From NCBI RefSeq assembly GCF_004339725.1, contig NZ_SMGK01000007.1:81290-145289 (forward strand): a stretch of DNA of 64,000 nucleotides, given 5' to 3'. The notes under the pieces were generated by a model that saw nothing but the letters and a program-made list of their open reading frames with translations, searched no databases and was not told the origin of the DNA. The DNA comes from Acidipila rosea. Its GTDB lineage: Bacteria; Acidobacteriota; Terriglobia; Terriglobales; Acidobacteriaceae. The translations under genes and the position numbers were made by a program. Shown here one piece after another: positions 26,340 to 35,619 of this stretch. The stretch's first letter is position 1, and the number at the start of each line of letters is the position of its first letter.

Positions 26340-27701
26340 ATGGATAAGAGGCAGTTTCTAAAAGGATCGGGAGCGGTGCTCGCGGGAACCGCTCTTGCTG
26401 GTTTTGCTTCCGCAGACGTCTCTGTTGCAGCAACCACAGCAGACCCGCGGACGAATTGGGCAGGGAACTACACCTACCGGGCCGCTCATTTAGATCAGCC
26501 ATCAGGCGCGTCCGAGGTTCAGCAGTTGGTGAAGACGTTGCCGCGTGCCAAGGCCCTTGGGGCACGCCACTCGTTTAACGATATCGCCGATACGACAGGT
26601 GACCAGATATCCCTCAAGCAGCTTGAAACAATGACGCTGAACAGGGAAGCTCGTACAGTGACCGTTGGCGCGGGCGTGACCTACGGCAAGTTGGCTCCGT
26701 GGCTGGATGCACAGGGATTTGCGGTGCATAACCTCGCATCTTTGCCGCACATTTCAATTGTGGGCGGCTGCGCTACCGCGAGTCATGGGTCTGGTATTCA
26801 CAATGGCAATCTGGCGACGATCGTCACCGCGATGGAGTTCATTGACGGAAGCGGCAGGCTTGTCACGCTGACCCGCGCGGGCAACCCTGATCAGTTTGCC
26901 GGAGCGGTTGTTGGGCTCGGAGCACTCGGTGTTATCACCTCGATCACGCTCAAAGTGATTCCCACCTTTCAAATTGCACAGGTTGTCTATGAAAATCTCT
27001 CCTTTGACCAGCTGGAGCATAACCTCGATGCCATCTTCGCCTCAGGCTACAGCGTAAGCCTCTTCACTGACTGGCAGAAACATCGTGCAACCCAGGTCTG
27101 GTTGAAGCAAACGACCTCAGGTGCCTCTGTCGCACCTCTCCCTCCGCTGTTTTACGGAGCAACGCTTCAGAAGACAAAGCTGCATCCACTCGCTGGCCAC
27201 TCTCCGGAGAACTGCACCGAGCAACAAGGAATTCCGGGCCCCTGGTATGATCGCCTTCCGCATTTCCGGATGAACTTCATTCCATCCAGCGGGGCAGAGC
27301 TCCAGACCGAATACTTCGTTCCGCGTGATCACGCGTACCGGGCTATCCTCGCCGTCGAAGAGTTGCGCGACCATATTTCCCCGCATCTGCTTATCTCCGA
27401 ACTCCGGACCATCGCTGCTGACGATCTCTGGATGAGCATGGCCTATCAACGCGATTCCATGGCGATTCACTTTACATGGAAGCCCGAGGAGAGCGCGGTC
27501 AAACAGGTTCTGCCGCTTATTGAGGAGAAGCTAGCGCCCTTCAATGCACGCCCTCACTGGGCTAAGCTATTTACCACTCCGAAAGGGCGGCTGGAGAAGC
27601 TCTATCCGAGGTATGCCGACTTTCAAGGCCTTGCCAGCAACTATGATCCTGCAGGCCGTTTCCGCAACAGGTTCCTTGAAAGGAATATCTATCGCACGTG
27701 A
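26340..27701 (+). CDS. exported FAD-linked oxidase, D-arabinono-lactone/alditol oxidase type
   Basis: 453 aa from ATG 26340, preceded by AGAGGGG; 17 codons of open frame upstream are ignored. The leader (K-R-Q-F-L-K-G-S-G-A-V-L-A-G) is Tat-like but with K-R in place of R-R. A PCMH/VAO-type FAD domain follows (A-L-G-A-R-H-S-F-N-D-I-A-D, where the His would bind FAD covalently; G-G-C-A-T-A-S-H-G-S-G), then the C-terminal ALO domain ending N-R-F-L. Family members oxidise sugar alcohols or aldonolactones with O2. Likely substrate is an alditol or lactone, not determinable. Confidence 0.85.
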   Translation: MDKRQFLKGSGAVLAGTALAGFASADVSVAATTADPRTNWAGNYTYRAAHLDQPSGASEVQQLVKTLPRAKALGARHSFNDIADTTGDQISLKQLETMTLNREARTVTVGAGVTYGKLAPWLDAQGFAVHNLASLPHISIVGGCATASHGSGIHNGNLATIVTAMEFIDGSGRLVTLTRAGNPDQFAGAVVGLGALGVITSITLKVIPTFQIAQVVYENLSFDQLEHNLDAIFASGYSVSLFTDWQKHRATQVWLKQTTSGASVAPLPPLFYGATLQKTKLHPLAGHSPENCTEQQGIPGPWYDRLPHFRMNFIPSSGAELQTEYFVPRDHAYRAILAVEELRDHISPHLLISELRTIAADDLWMSMAYQRDSMAIHFTWKPEESAVKQVLPLIEEKLAPFNARPHWAKLFTTPKGRLEKLYPRYADFQGLASNYDPAGRFRNRFLERNIYRT

Positions 27702-27757
27702 GTGGTAGGGGCTTTAAGGGGGCGTACTGAAGAAAGGAAGGGTGCGAATCGTGACAT

Positions 27758-27831
27758 TGGTTGCCCCCCAGGGATTCGAACCCCGATAGGCTGCTCCAGA
27801 GGCAGCTGTCCTACCATTGAACGAGGGGGCA
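27758..27831 (-). tRNA. tRNA-Gln (anticodon CTG)
   Basis: On the minus strand the 7-bp acceptor stem TGCCCCC/GGGGGCA, D arm, anticodon stem GCTGC/GCAGC with loop CTCTGGA (anticodon CTG, complement of 27797-27799), and a T arm with TTCGAAT loop are all clear. Discriminator A is followed by an encoded CCA (complement of 27758-27760). Confidence 0.95.
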
Positions 27832-27888
27832 ATACCGATTTGCCGCTTCTTCATAGTAAAAGCGAAGTCGTTTCCGGTCAACACGTGC

Positions 27889-30462
27889 CTACTCTTCGCG
27901 CAACACTTCAAGGGGTTTTTGCCCCAGCATGCGAAAGCTTGCCGCCCATCCTGCGGCGGTTGCGAGAATGGCCGTTCCGAGCACAGCAGCGACGCTTCCC
28001 ACCCAGGAGTAATGGAATGGAACATCCATTTTATGAAGTAGTATCCGGCTGAGAAGATTTGCAAACACTGCACCCACAGCGCCCGCGAGCACTCCCAGTA
28101 CCATAAATTCGACACTGAAGACAGCAGCGATCCGGTTCCGTGTTGCTCCGAGTGTCTTGAGGACAACCACTTCACGGATGCGCCGGTAGCGGGTGCTTGC
28201 GATGCTTGACGCTAGGATGACTGCTCCGGAGAGAATCGAAAAGCCTGCCAGGAAACGGATGACAACGGTGATTTGATGGACAAGTCCCTGCAACGTTTCA
28301 AGGATGTCAGCGATGTTAATGACTGTGACGGTGGGGAATGTATCAAAAACAGCTCGCTGCACTGCCCCTATCCGCATCGGATCAACGTGAATGGCCGCAT
28401 ACCAGATTGTCGGCAGTCCTTCGAGCGCCTTGGATGGAAGGATAAATTCGCTGCGCTCCCATACGTGCTGGCCATCGGTGTTGTAGATGGCTGAGATATG
28501 GGTGCGAATAATCCTCTCTCCAGCGTAGAAGACAAGCTCAGAGCCGGGATGCAGCTTAAGTCTTTTCGCAACCCGGTCCGCAATGGCGATTCCGTCAGGA
28601 TTGCCGGCGGCAAACCATTTGCCGGCGATTATTTTTACTCCCGGCGGCTGCGCGTCTGACCATGTGAGCGAGAGCGACCGCAGCAGTCGCTTGGGGTAGT
28701 TCTTGACCTTCAGATCTTCTGTCTTGACCCCATCGATGGAATCTACCCGGGCGGACACGATCGGCAGAGCCTCCATCTTTCCCTGCACGCCGGCCTGCCC
28801 GGATAGTAATTTCTTTAACCCTGGTAGCTCTGTTGAGCTGATATCGATGAGGAACACGTTGGGAATTTTAGGGTCGGCGGTGAGGCGCATGTCGTGCACG
28901 ACTGCCCGCTGCATCAGGAAGACACTGAGAATCAGCATCACGCCAGTGCCCAGGGCTGCCAGCACAGCAGCGGACTGGTTGCCTGGGCGGTAGAGGTTCG
29001 CAAGCCCGTGGCGTACCGCAGAGTTGAGGTGTAGACGGGTGCGGTCAAGAAACGCGTGCAGCACACGCAGCGTTGCCGACGCCAACGCCAGCACGAAGAC
29101 AAGCAGTGTACAGAGTGCGGCCGCAAACCATTTGCCCACAACCATAGAGTCCGACAGTGCTGCGGCGATACCGCCCAGTGCGGCGACGATCACGATAATT
29201 GAGAGCCACTCGGCCTTGTTTGTCCGTAGACGCCCTATCATCGTGCGCGTGCCATCGCCGCCCGACTCTATCGTCCGTCGGAGCACAACGCTGGGGCGCA
29301 CATGCCGGATATCCAATAGCGGTGGCAGACAGAAGAGCAGGGTTGTGAGAACGCCCGTGCCAAAGGCCGCAGAGATCGATCGCCAGGGAATCGTAAGCGG
29401 TGGACGCAGCGGGAGGAGCTTTCCCAGAAGCGAGGGAAAGATCCATTCGACGCCAAGACCCATGATGACGCCAAGCAAAGCACCTAGGGATCCAAGCAGA
29501 AGCGTCTGTAGCAAATAAATCCGCAGGATGCCTGAAGAGCGCGCTCCTATCGACTTCATGATTGCCAACACCTCGATTCGCTGCTGCAGGTGCGAGCGCA
29601 TGGCCATTGCAACGCCAATAGCCCCGAGCACCATGGCAACCAGGCAGATAAGGCTTAGCAGGCTGGTTGAGCGATTCAGGCCTTCGGTGAGCGCAGGGCT
29701 GGTCTCGCGGAAATCGGACACCTGCGCGTCGGGCAGGATTTTCTCTATTTTCGCGCGTATCGAGGCTATCTCCGCCTTATTTGGTGGAAGCTCGAATAAA
29801 TACCGCTCAGTGGCACGGCTCTCCGGCTGCAGAAGTCCGGTCTCTTCGACTGCACGTCGTGTCATCATCACGCGCGGTCCCAGGCCAATGCCCGCGGTCA
29901 TTCGGTCGGGTTCTCGCAGTAGAACCGCGGCAATGCGGAAGTGTTGGCCCCCGATCTTCAGCGAGTCTCCGATCCGAACCCGCAGGCGCACGAGCAGATT
30001 GTCGTCCACGACGACGGTGTTGTCGGTCAGTGCATTGGTGAAGGGCTGTGTCGGATCGAGCTGAACCGTGCCATAGAAAGGATATTCAGCGGGGTCGACC
30101 ACCTTGAGTGAGACGAGCAGCGGCACCGGATCTCCTTCGGCCGAGACCATCGACACCATCTCCGTCACTGTCGTCCGCCGAACTCCCTGAACCGCCAGAG
30201 CATCAAGCTGCTGGTTTTGCTGCGGTGTTGTCTGGTGAAACATGCGTGCCGAAAGATCGGCGGCCATGATGCTGCGCGCCTGGTTCAGGAGCGCCTTCTG
30301 AAACGATTCGCTGAAGCCGCGGACGCCGGTCAGTGCCGCAACTCCGATCGCGACCGACAGCACTACAAAAAGGAACTTCGCCCGCGACGCGTGCAACTCG
30401 CGTATCGCAATCTTTGCGGCGGTTTTCCATGCAAGAGTAGGGGCATTGGTGACGGTGCTCAT
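27889..30462 (-). CDS. ybbP: ABC transporter permease, YbbP/FtsX family
   Basis: 857 aa. N-terminal membrane anchor (A-K-F-L-F-V-V-L-S-V-A-I-G-V-A-A-L), large MacB-like periplasmic domain, a first FtsX-type permease core near residues 265-390, a second TM set, and a final FtsX core near 730-850. This two-core layout of about 800-850 aa is that of E. coli YbbP. It lies two bases after the ATPase gene, and the conserved divergent tesA gene supports the assignment. The transported substrate is unknown; a role in lipid or lipoprotein handling at the inner membrane has been proposed for such systems. Confidence 0.88.
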   Translation of the reverse strand: MSTVTNAPTLAWKTAAKIAIRELHASRAKFLFVVLSVAIGVAALTGVRGFSESFQKALLNQARSIMAADLSARMFHQTTPQQNQQLDALAVQGVRRTTVTEMVSMVSAEGDPVPLLVSLKVVDPAEYPFYGTVQLDPTQPFTNALTDNTVVVDDNLLVRLRVRIGDSLKIGGQHFRIAAVLLREPDRMTAGIGLGPRVMMTRRAVEETGLLQPESRATERYLFELPPNKAEIASIRAKIEKILPDAQVSDFRETSPALTEGLNRSTSLLSLICLVAMVLGAIGVAMAMRSHLQQRIEVLAIMKSIGARSSGILRIYLLQTLLLGSLGALLGVIMGLGVEWIFPSLLGKLLPLRPPLTIPWRSISAAFGTGVLTTLLFCLPPLLDIRHVRPSVVLRRTIESGGDGTRTMIGRLRTNKAEWLSIIVIVAALGGIAAALSDSMVVGKWFAAALCTLLVFVLALASATLRVLHAFLDRTRLHLNSAVRHGLANLYRPGNQSAAVLAALGTGVMLILSVFLMQRAVVHDMRLTADPKIPNVFLIDISSTELPGLKKLLSGQAGVQGKMEALPIVSARVDSIDGVKTEDLKVKNYPKRLLRSLSLTWSDAQPPGVKIIAGKWFAAGNPDGIAIADRVAKRLKLHPGSELVFYAGERIIRTHISAIYNTDGQHVWERSEFILPSKALEGLPTIWYAAIHVDPMRIGAVQRAVFDTFPTVTVINIADILETLQGLVHQITVVIRFLAGFSILSGAVILASSIASTRYRRIREVVVLKTLGATRNRIAAVFSVEFMVLGVLAGAVGAVFANLLSRILLHKMDVPFHYSWVGSVAAVLGTAILATAAGWAASFRMLGQKPLEVLREE

Positions 30463-30464
30463 AA

Positions 30465-31148
30465 CTAGACCCGCACCGCTACTTCATCGGCCACAACGCG
30501 GCCATCGCGCAGGATGATGCGCCGGTCTGCACGATCTGCAATCTGAGGGTCGTGGGTCACCAGCACGAGGGTAGTCGTCGCATCACGCTGGCGCTCTGTC
30601 AGCAGGTCGAGCACGTGTTGCCCATTCGTCGAGTCCAGATTTCCGGTGGGCTCGTCTGCCAGGACGAGCGGTGGGTCAAGCACGAAGGCGCGTGCCAGGG
30701 CAACCCTCTGCTGTTCACCGCCGGACATCTGAATCGGATAGTGTTGCAGTCGGTCCTGAAGTCCTACCGAAGTAAGCAGAGCGGTAGCACGCGCTCTGCC
30801 ATCGCCGCTACCGCCGTTCAGTTCATGGGGCAGCATCACGTTTTCAAGAGCAGTCAGGGTTGGAATGAGCTGGTAGGACTGGAAGACGAATCCAATCTTG
30901 CGCCCGCGTACCTGGGCAAGCTCATCTTCGGGCATGCGGCTGATGTCGGTTCCATCTACGAGCACCTGACCCTCGGTCGGAGTGTCCAGACCGGCAAGCA
31001 GCCCCAGCAGGGTGCTTTTTCCGCTGCCGGAAGAGCCCATGATGGCTACGAACTGGCCCTGGGGCACGATAAAATCGATGCCTTTAAGTATCTCTACCGT
31101 CTTGGCGCCATTGGTGATGGACTTTTTGAGCCCGCGCACTTCAATCAT
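30465..31148 (-). CDS. ybbA: ABC transporter ATP-binding protein, YbbA/LolD-like
   Basis: 227 aa. Walker A G-S-S-G-S-G-K-S-T near residues 38-46, Q loop F-V-F-Q-S-Y-Q-L, signature M-S-G-G-E-Q-Q-R, Walker B L-V-L-A-D-E-P-T-G-N-L-D, and H-loop V-T-H-D. The P-T-G-N-L-D extension after Walker B is typical of the MacB/LolD/YbbA class. It pairs with the permease that begins two bases downstream. Its start lies 30 bases from the divergent GDSL esterase gene, so both promoters overlap. Confidence 0.95.
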   Translation of the reverse strand: MIEVRGLKKSITNGAKTVEILKGIDFIVPQGQFVAIMGSSGSGKSTLLGLLAGLDTPTEGQVLVDGTDISRMPEDELAQVRGRKIGFVFQSYQLIPTLTALENVMLPHELNGGSGDGRARATALLTSVGLQDRLQHYPIQMSGGEQQRVALARAFVLDPPLVLADEPTGNLDSTNGQHVLDLLTERQRDATTTLVLVTHDPQIADRADRRIILRDGRVVADEVAVRV

Positions 31149-31178
31149 TCAATCCCACCCCATTGCTACAATCGACTC

Positions 31179-31799
31179 GTGAATCGCCGCTTCTTCCTTA
31201 TTGCGCTGCTCGCCATCTTTTGCTCTGTTCGAGCTTTCCCACAGCGAGGTTTGCCAGTCGTCGCCTGCTTTGGCGACAGTCTTACCGCAGGCTATGGCGC
31301 CGCTCCGGGCCACTCCTATCCAGACTACCTGCAGCAGGCCCTCAACGCCCGGCACCTTCGCTACCGTGTCGTAAATCTGGGTATTAGCGGTAACACTACA
31401 AAAGACGGAGTGGAGCGGCTGAAAGACGTGACTGGGCTTCATCCTGCTGTTGTTATTGTCGAATTTGGGGGCAATGACGGTTTGCGAGGGCTGCCACTTG
31501 CCGATACCCAGCGGAACCTTGACACGATTGTTTCAACGCTGCAGAGGTCTGGCGCCAAGGTGCTGCTTGCCGGCATCACGCTGCCGCCAAACTACGGCCC
31601 TGACTATATCAAACCTTTCGACAAGATATTTCCCGAGCTGGCGCTGAAATATAAAGTGCCGCTTATGCCGTTCCTGTTGAGGAATGTCTATAAGGTGCCG
31701 GGCTGGATGCAGGCTGACGGAATACACGCTACAGCGCCGGGGAATCGACAGGTCGCACAGGATCTGATGCCGCTGCTTCTCCCCCTTCTGCATAAATAG
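31179..31799 (+). CDS. tesA: TesA-like GDSL lysophospholipase/acyl-CoA thioesterase
   Basis: 206 aa from a GTG start at 31179; the frame is open for 600 bases upstream but only antisense to ybbA. Signal peptide (R-R-F-F-L-I-A-L-L-A-I-F-C-S), block I F-G-D-S-L-T-A-G-Y-G with the catalytic Ser, block III G-G-N-D, and block V D-G-I-H with Asp/His. This is the SGNH TesA fold, a periplasmic esterase or thioesterase on lysophospholipids and acyl thioesters. The divergent position next to ybbA-ybbP matches the E. coli arrangement. Confidence 0.92.
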   Translation: MNRRFFLIALLAIFCSVRAFPQRGLPVVACFGDSLTAGYGAAPGHSYPDYLQQALNARHLRYRVVNLGISGNTTKDGVERLKDVTGLHPAVVIVEFGGNDGLRGLPLADTQRNLDTIVSTLQRSGAKVLLAGITLPPNYGPDYIKPFDKIFPELALKYKVPLMPFLLRNVYKVPGWMQADGIHATAPGNRQVAQDLMPLLLPLLHK

Positions 31800-31857
31800 G
31801 GCTTGCTTTCGCAGCGCCCCTGTGACAGTCTGCGACTACTTGTAAGGAGAGACTGAT

Positions 31858-32304
31858 ATGAAGGGTCTATTCGCAACCGCTAACGATATGACGCTGACAC
31901 TGATGCGTCTGGTCCTGGGAGTTGTATTCTTCGTGCACGGCGCGCAGTTGACGCTGGGCTGGTTTGGTGGCCATACGCTCATGCAGACGGCGCACGGCTT
32001 CGGAATGATGGGTATACCTCTTCCCTTGGCGCTTATCGCTATACTGGCGCAGTTTCTCGGCGGACTGGGGCTAATCCTGGGCTGTCTCGCCCGAATTGCC
32101 GCATTCGGCATTGCTATTGACATGCTGGTTGCGATTTTTACCGTTCACATCCATGTTGGTTTCTTCATGAACTGGTTTGGAGTGCAGAAGGGCGAGGGAT
32201 ATGAATATCACCTGCTCGTCCTTGCTCTTTGCGTTCTCATTATGGTCAAGGGAGCTGGCGCTTTATCCATCGATCGCGCCCTTGGCTCCAGGAGCAGCAG
32301 CTAG
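31858..32304 (+). CDS. DoxX family membrane protein
   Basis: 148 aa, four predicted membrane helices, with the family pattern of a first helix L-M-R-L-V-L-G-V-V-F-F-V-H-G, then G-F-G-M-M-G-I-P and an A-Q-F-L-G-G-L-G-L-I-L-G helix. DoxX proteins are small inner-membrane proteins linked to quinol or redox processes; the exact role is unsettled. AAGGAG lies eight bases before the ATG. Its TAG stop shares a CTAG with the stop of the convergent GH20 gene. Confidence 0.88.
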   Translation: MKGLFATANDMTLTLMRLVLGVVFFVHGAQLTLGWFGGHTLMQTAHGFGMMGIPLPLALIAILAQFLGGLGLILGCLARIAAFGIAIDMLVAIFTVHIHVGFFMNWFGVQKGEGYEYHLLVLALCVLIMVKGAGALSIDRALGSRSSS

Positions 32305-34367
32305 TCTGGAATTCCGATCTCTTGAGGCGGGGGCAGCTTATGGTCGGCTGCCCAGCCTGCCCGGGCCTGGCGTAGTTTCTCTCCTCGTTCAATCCATAGC
32401 TGCATAGCGGCCTCATATTGCGCTATCACATTGTTGAGCCAATACGGCCGATTTTCGAGCAGCCACACGGAAGCGAAGTCATCCTTTAGATACCCATACC
32501 CCTCGCGAATGTCCTGGCAACGTCCATTGACTCCCGAGATGGTCCAAAGATCGCGCGAGACTGCGCTATGCAGCGTGGGATTATTCTGTTCGCGGTAAAG
32601 CTGGCGATAGGTATCGGCTATCTGATCTGCGGTCAGGAACTTGAAGGCAAGGAAGTCCATTCTCCTTGCACCAAGCTCAAGAGCAGCGAGCGCATCCTGC
32701 TGACGCAGATCCGTCCCGTGTCGCGCCTGTGCGAGCAGGGTGATGGCCCGCTCCGCATCGAGCCGCACCTGGGGAATTACGGGCCTGATTTTGTCAGCTA
32801 TTCGCTGCCCGTCTTTGCTCCAGGGATCGACCCAGAAGAGCAGGTCGCGGCCATCCTCCAGGCCCGCTTTTGCCAGTGTGAGGTGAGCGTTGATCATCAA
32901 TTGCTGCGCCTGATTGATCGCCCCGGTCTGATCTCCGTGAAAAACGAGGCCGTAGGCTTTCTGATATTGCGCAATATCGCTCGTCCCGGACTGCCATGAG
33001 GCAGCCGCACCAAACAAGACACCATACCAGTCCTCGAGGAAAAGCCCTTCGCCGTCATCGTTCCAGATGGTGTCGAGCATGCCGGTACTGCCAGCCTTCT
33101 GGCCAGCGGCGACGAAGCCCTGAGTGTTCCTGAGCGCAGTGTCAAAGTTGGGGTAGACGCGGTTCCAGTTATTTACGCCCGGCGCGACCCAGGTCTCCAT
33201 TCCCGCATTGGTGTAGGGCGAGAGCCACCGGCTGAAATCTGGTTCCGGTTCATAGTGCCAGGCGACGGCAATCATATCCTTTGGCAGATTTTTGACCAGC
33301 GGCGGATCGTTCATGGCGACGTCGCCCCAGAAGAGCAGCCGCCGATGCAGCGGAGCCAGCTCTGCGTGGATACGCGTGAGAAAGTCGATATACACTGCGC
33401 CTAGTCCGCGCTGCTTGACTTCAGAGGCCGTCTGACCCCGGCCGAGTTCGAACGTTTCATCCGCACCGATGTGGAGAAACGGTCCTGGGAACAACATAGC
33501 CAACTCGCCGAAGGTTTGGGTAATCAGGCGCATCGACCCGGGCTGTCCGGGTGCCAGCACGCTGCCCGCCTGTGTCTCGCCAAGATTCGCATACTGCTGC
33601 CACTCCAGCCAGCGATGCAGATGTCCAAAGGCCTCCTGCTCGGGAACGATCGTTACGTGGTAGTGCTTCGCATATTCCACCAACTCCTTCACATCCTGCT
33701 GGCTCATGGAGCCGCCTGGTAGTCCCGGCAGGGGATTTGAGTTGTATTGCAGCGTATTTTCAAAGTAGGGCGAGTAGACGTTCAGCTTGTATGCCGCAAA
33801 GGTGCGAATCTGCTTCTTCTGGAAGTTCAGAGTTGGTACCGGCCCTCGTGAAAGGTCATCGTGAACACCGCGCCACTTCATCGCGGGCCAGTCTTGAATG
33901 GTGCAGCCCTTGAAAATGAGTTCGCTCGACGACCAGCTGATGAGCTGCTTTGCCGTTTGTGCACCGTAGAAAAGTCCCTGGGCCGTATGTCCGATGATGT
34001 AGACATGATGCGGCTCAGTAAAGAGGATGTAGCCCTCCGGCCGCATTGCTGCGTTGATAGCAAGATGATGGTCTTGCAGCAGCTTCTTTCCCCGCGCAGA
34101 GGTGTCGCGCAGCAGCAGGACCTGGACCGCTGTGGCTGAAGTGTGCGCATTGACCCCGCGGCTTGTGAACGCCGAACCGAGGTCTTCCGCTGCAAAGCGA
34201 TCATCTTCATTGCCGCCTGGCGCGTCTACATTGACCCCATTAACCAGCGGAAGATCCACGCGGGGAGAATATTCACGTGGTTCGGGAATCAGCGACGGGC
34301 GGGCGCTTTGTGCCAGAGCAGAGACAGAAAAGAGGGCAAATAGGAGAAAGAGAGCGGACGGTTTCAC
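32301..34367 (-). CDS. secreted GH20 family beta-N-acetylhexosaminidase-like protein
   Basis: 688 aa with a Sec signal peptide (L-F-L-L-F-A-L-F-S-V-S-A-L-A). An N-terminal alpha/beta GH20b domain (about 25-140) leads to a TIM barrel with the Asp-Glu catalytic pair in H-I-G-A-D-E-T-F-E-L (about residue 305). GH20 enzymes remove terminal GlcNAc or GalNAc by substrate-assisted catalysis. The C-terminal third is helical and unlike classic chitobiases, so substrate range is uncertain. The 3' end overlaps DoxX by four bases. Confidence 0.82.
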   Translation of the reverse strand: MKPSALFLLFALFSVSALAQSARPSLIPEPREYSPRVDLPLVNGVNVDAPGGNEDDRFAAEDLGSAFTSRGVNAHTSATAVQVLLLRDTSARGKKLLQDHHLAINAAMRPEGYILFTEPHHVYIIGHTAQGLFYGAQTAKQLISWSSSELIFKGCTIQDWPAMKWRGVHDDLSRGPVPTLNFQKKQIRTFAAYKLNVYSPYFENTLQYNSNPLPGLPGGSMSQQDVKELVEYAKHYHVTIVPEQEAFGHLHRWLEWQQYANLGETQAGSVLAPGQPGSMRLITQTFGELAMLFPGPFLHIGADETFELGRGQTASEVKQRGLGAVYIDFLTRIHAELAPLHRRLLFWGDVAMNDPPLVKNLPKDMIAVAWHYEPEPDFSRWLSPYTNAGMETWVAPGVNNWNRVYPNFDTALRNTQGFVAAGQKAGSTGMLDTIWNDDGEGLFLEDWYGVLFGAAASWQSGTSDIAQYQKAYGLVFHGDQTGAINQAQQLMINAHLTLAKAGLEDGRDLLFWVDPWSKDGQRIADKIRPVIPQVRLDAERAITLLAQARHGTDLRQQDALAALELGARRMDFLAFKFLTADQIADTYRQLYREQNNPTLHSAVSRDLWTISGVNGRCQDIREGYGYLKDDFASVWLLENRPYWLNNVIAQYEAAMQLWIERGEKLRQARAGWAADHKLPPPQEIGIPD

Positions 34368-34421
34368 CCGTCCATCGTCGTATGATGTCGCTCGATTGTC
34401 CAGCCTTAGGGCTGCCGGGCA

Positions 34422-35012
34422 TCAATTTACGCTCAGATCCCCATCGACATCGACCACAAGAGTATTCCCTTCGACGTTCATGGAGTGGATCTTGAGCTTA
34501 TCCAGGGTCAGGGTATAGCCCGTCGCTGCCGCCGAGTGAGCCAGTAGTTGTCGGAGCAGCGTTGCCGCGTCAATCTTCAATGCGGACGGTATCTTCCGGG
34601 CGAGGAAGGGCTTCAGGATGAAGTCCAGTTCGCGGGAACCACTCAGCTTCTCCAGTCGCGCATCTCGAAAGCCAATTGCTTCCCCTTCTGCTACCGGCAC
34701 GAGGGACACATCGACTTCTGGCGAAAGATGAATACCGATACATTCTCCGCCGAGCCTGGTGCCCAGGCGTGCATTGGTGTGTAGGTGAACGAGAACGCGG
34801 TCTTGCTGAAAGGAGATACGCGGCGAATCTGCCGAGACATAACAGGGGGAATGCTGATCCCCGCGCAGGAAGTAGCGCCCGTCATTTGAGGCGAAAAGTT
34901 GTGTCTCCAGTGTTCTCTGCAGGGACGCTGCAGAAAACCTCAGTTCTACCGCATAGCCCTGCCGCGAACCAAAGAACAAAAGAAGGGTGATCAGGAGCCA
35001 ATTACGCCGCAT
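34422..35012 (-). CDS. exported hypothetical protein
   Basis: 196 aa from ATG 35012 (a GTG at 35030 is an alternative). A signal peptide (L-L-I-T-L-L-L-F-F-G-S) precedes a soluble domain that begins A-V-E-L-R-F-S-A-A-S-L-Q-R and ends in a D-V-D-G-D-L-S strand. It looks like a periplasmic lipid-binding or SRPBCC-like domain, but I cannot assign a family. It overlaps the end of the upstream membrane protein gene by 11 bases, so the two are probably co-expressed. Confidence 0.6.
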   Translation of the reverse strand: MRRNWLLITLLLFFGSRQGYAVELRFSAASLQRTLETQLFASNDGRYFLRGDQHSPCYVSADSPRISFQQDRVLVHLHTNARLGTRLGGECIGIHLSPEVDVSLVPVAEGEAIGFRDARLEKLSGSRELDFILKPFLARKIPSALKIDAATLLRQLLAHSAAATGYTLTLDKLKIHSMNVEGNTLVVDVDGDLSVN

Positions 35013-35523
35013 CGCTGGTTGCCGAGGCACCTTGCTTTCTCATCGCGATCTTTGCACCGACGGAATAACCGATCATCGCCGCCGCGGGCCAGGTGCCGAT
35101 AAAGCGTCCCTGTCCCTGAATCATCCCGCTGTCCTGTGTCAGGCTGAAGAAGGTAAACCAGAGCTTTTCAGACGCACCACAGTGAAAACAGGCTCCCGGC
35201 GCGGTCGGCATATCGAGGATCCACAATCCCACGATCATGAACCAGATCAGTCCTGCGATCCAGGTAAAGGTAGCGGCATGACTGGGCCACATTCGCGTAA
35301 GCAGGAGACCCGTCAGCATAGGGATAGAGAAGGAAAGTGCCAGAATCAGTGCCGGCGGGATCACCACATCAGGCAGCACTCCTGTCTTGAGCAGGGCCGT
35401 CACGGTGAACATGAAGGTCGCATATGCCATCAGGCTTAGAACGGCATAGACCAGAAACCAGATAAGCGCGGAAAGCATCGTCGTTCCGTCGGCTTCAATA
35501 TCCTGCGCTGCAACTCCACTCAT
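35002..35523 (-). CDS. hypothetical multi-pass membrane protein
   Basis: 173 aa from ATG 35523 (GAGGAAAC upstream). A much longer frame continues upstream, but it only mirrors the aldolase gene on the other strand. Four hydrophobic helices are evident (A-L-I-W-F-L-V-Y-A-V-L, P-P-A-L-I-L-A-L-S-F, T-W-I-A-G-L-I-W-F-M, G-T-W-P-A-A-A-M-I-G-Y). A C-F-H-C-G motif near residue 115 could bind metal or form a disulfide. Function unknown. It is divergent from the DapA-like gene. Confidence 0.65.
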   Translation of the reverse strand: MSGVAAQDIEADGTTMLSALIWFLVYAVLSLMAYATFMFTVTALLKTGVLPDVVIPPALILALSFSIPMLTGLLLTRMWPSHAATFTWIAGLIWFMIVGLWILDMPTAPGACFHCGASEKLWFTFFSLTQDSGMIQGQGRFIGTWPAAAMIGYSVGAKIAMRKQGASATSDAA

Positions 35524-35619
35524 TGAACCGTTGTTTCCTCTATGAATAAAAGTAATGCCTCGCAACGCAATTCGCTCTACTGCTTTGGTGGTAGGGCTGC
35601 AAAACCGTAGAATGAGAGC

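Noticed and set aside
27714..28175. Minus-strand 153-aa frame over tRNA-Gln and the ybbP end
   Set aside because: It spans the tRNA and an alternative frame of ybbP; no product recognisable.
30552..31178. Open frame upstream of tesA running antisense to ybbA
   Set aside because: No motif or start signal; tesA has a signal peptide at the GTG 31179.
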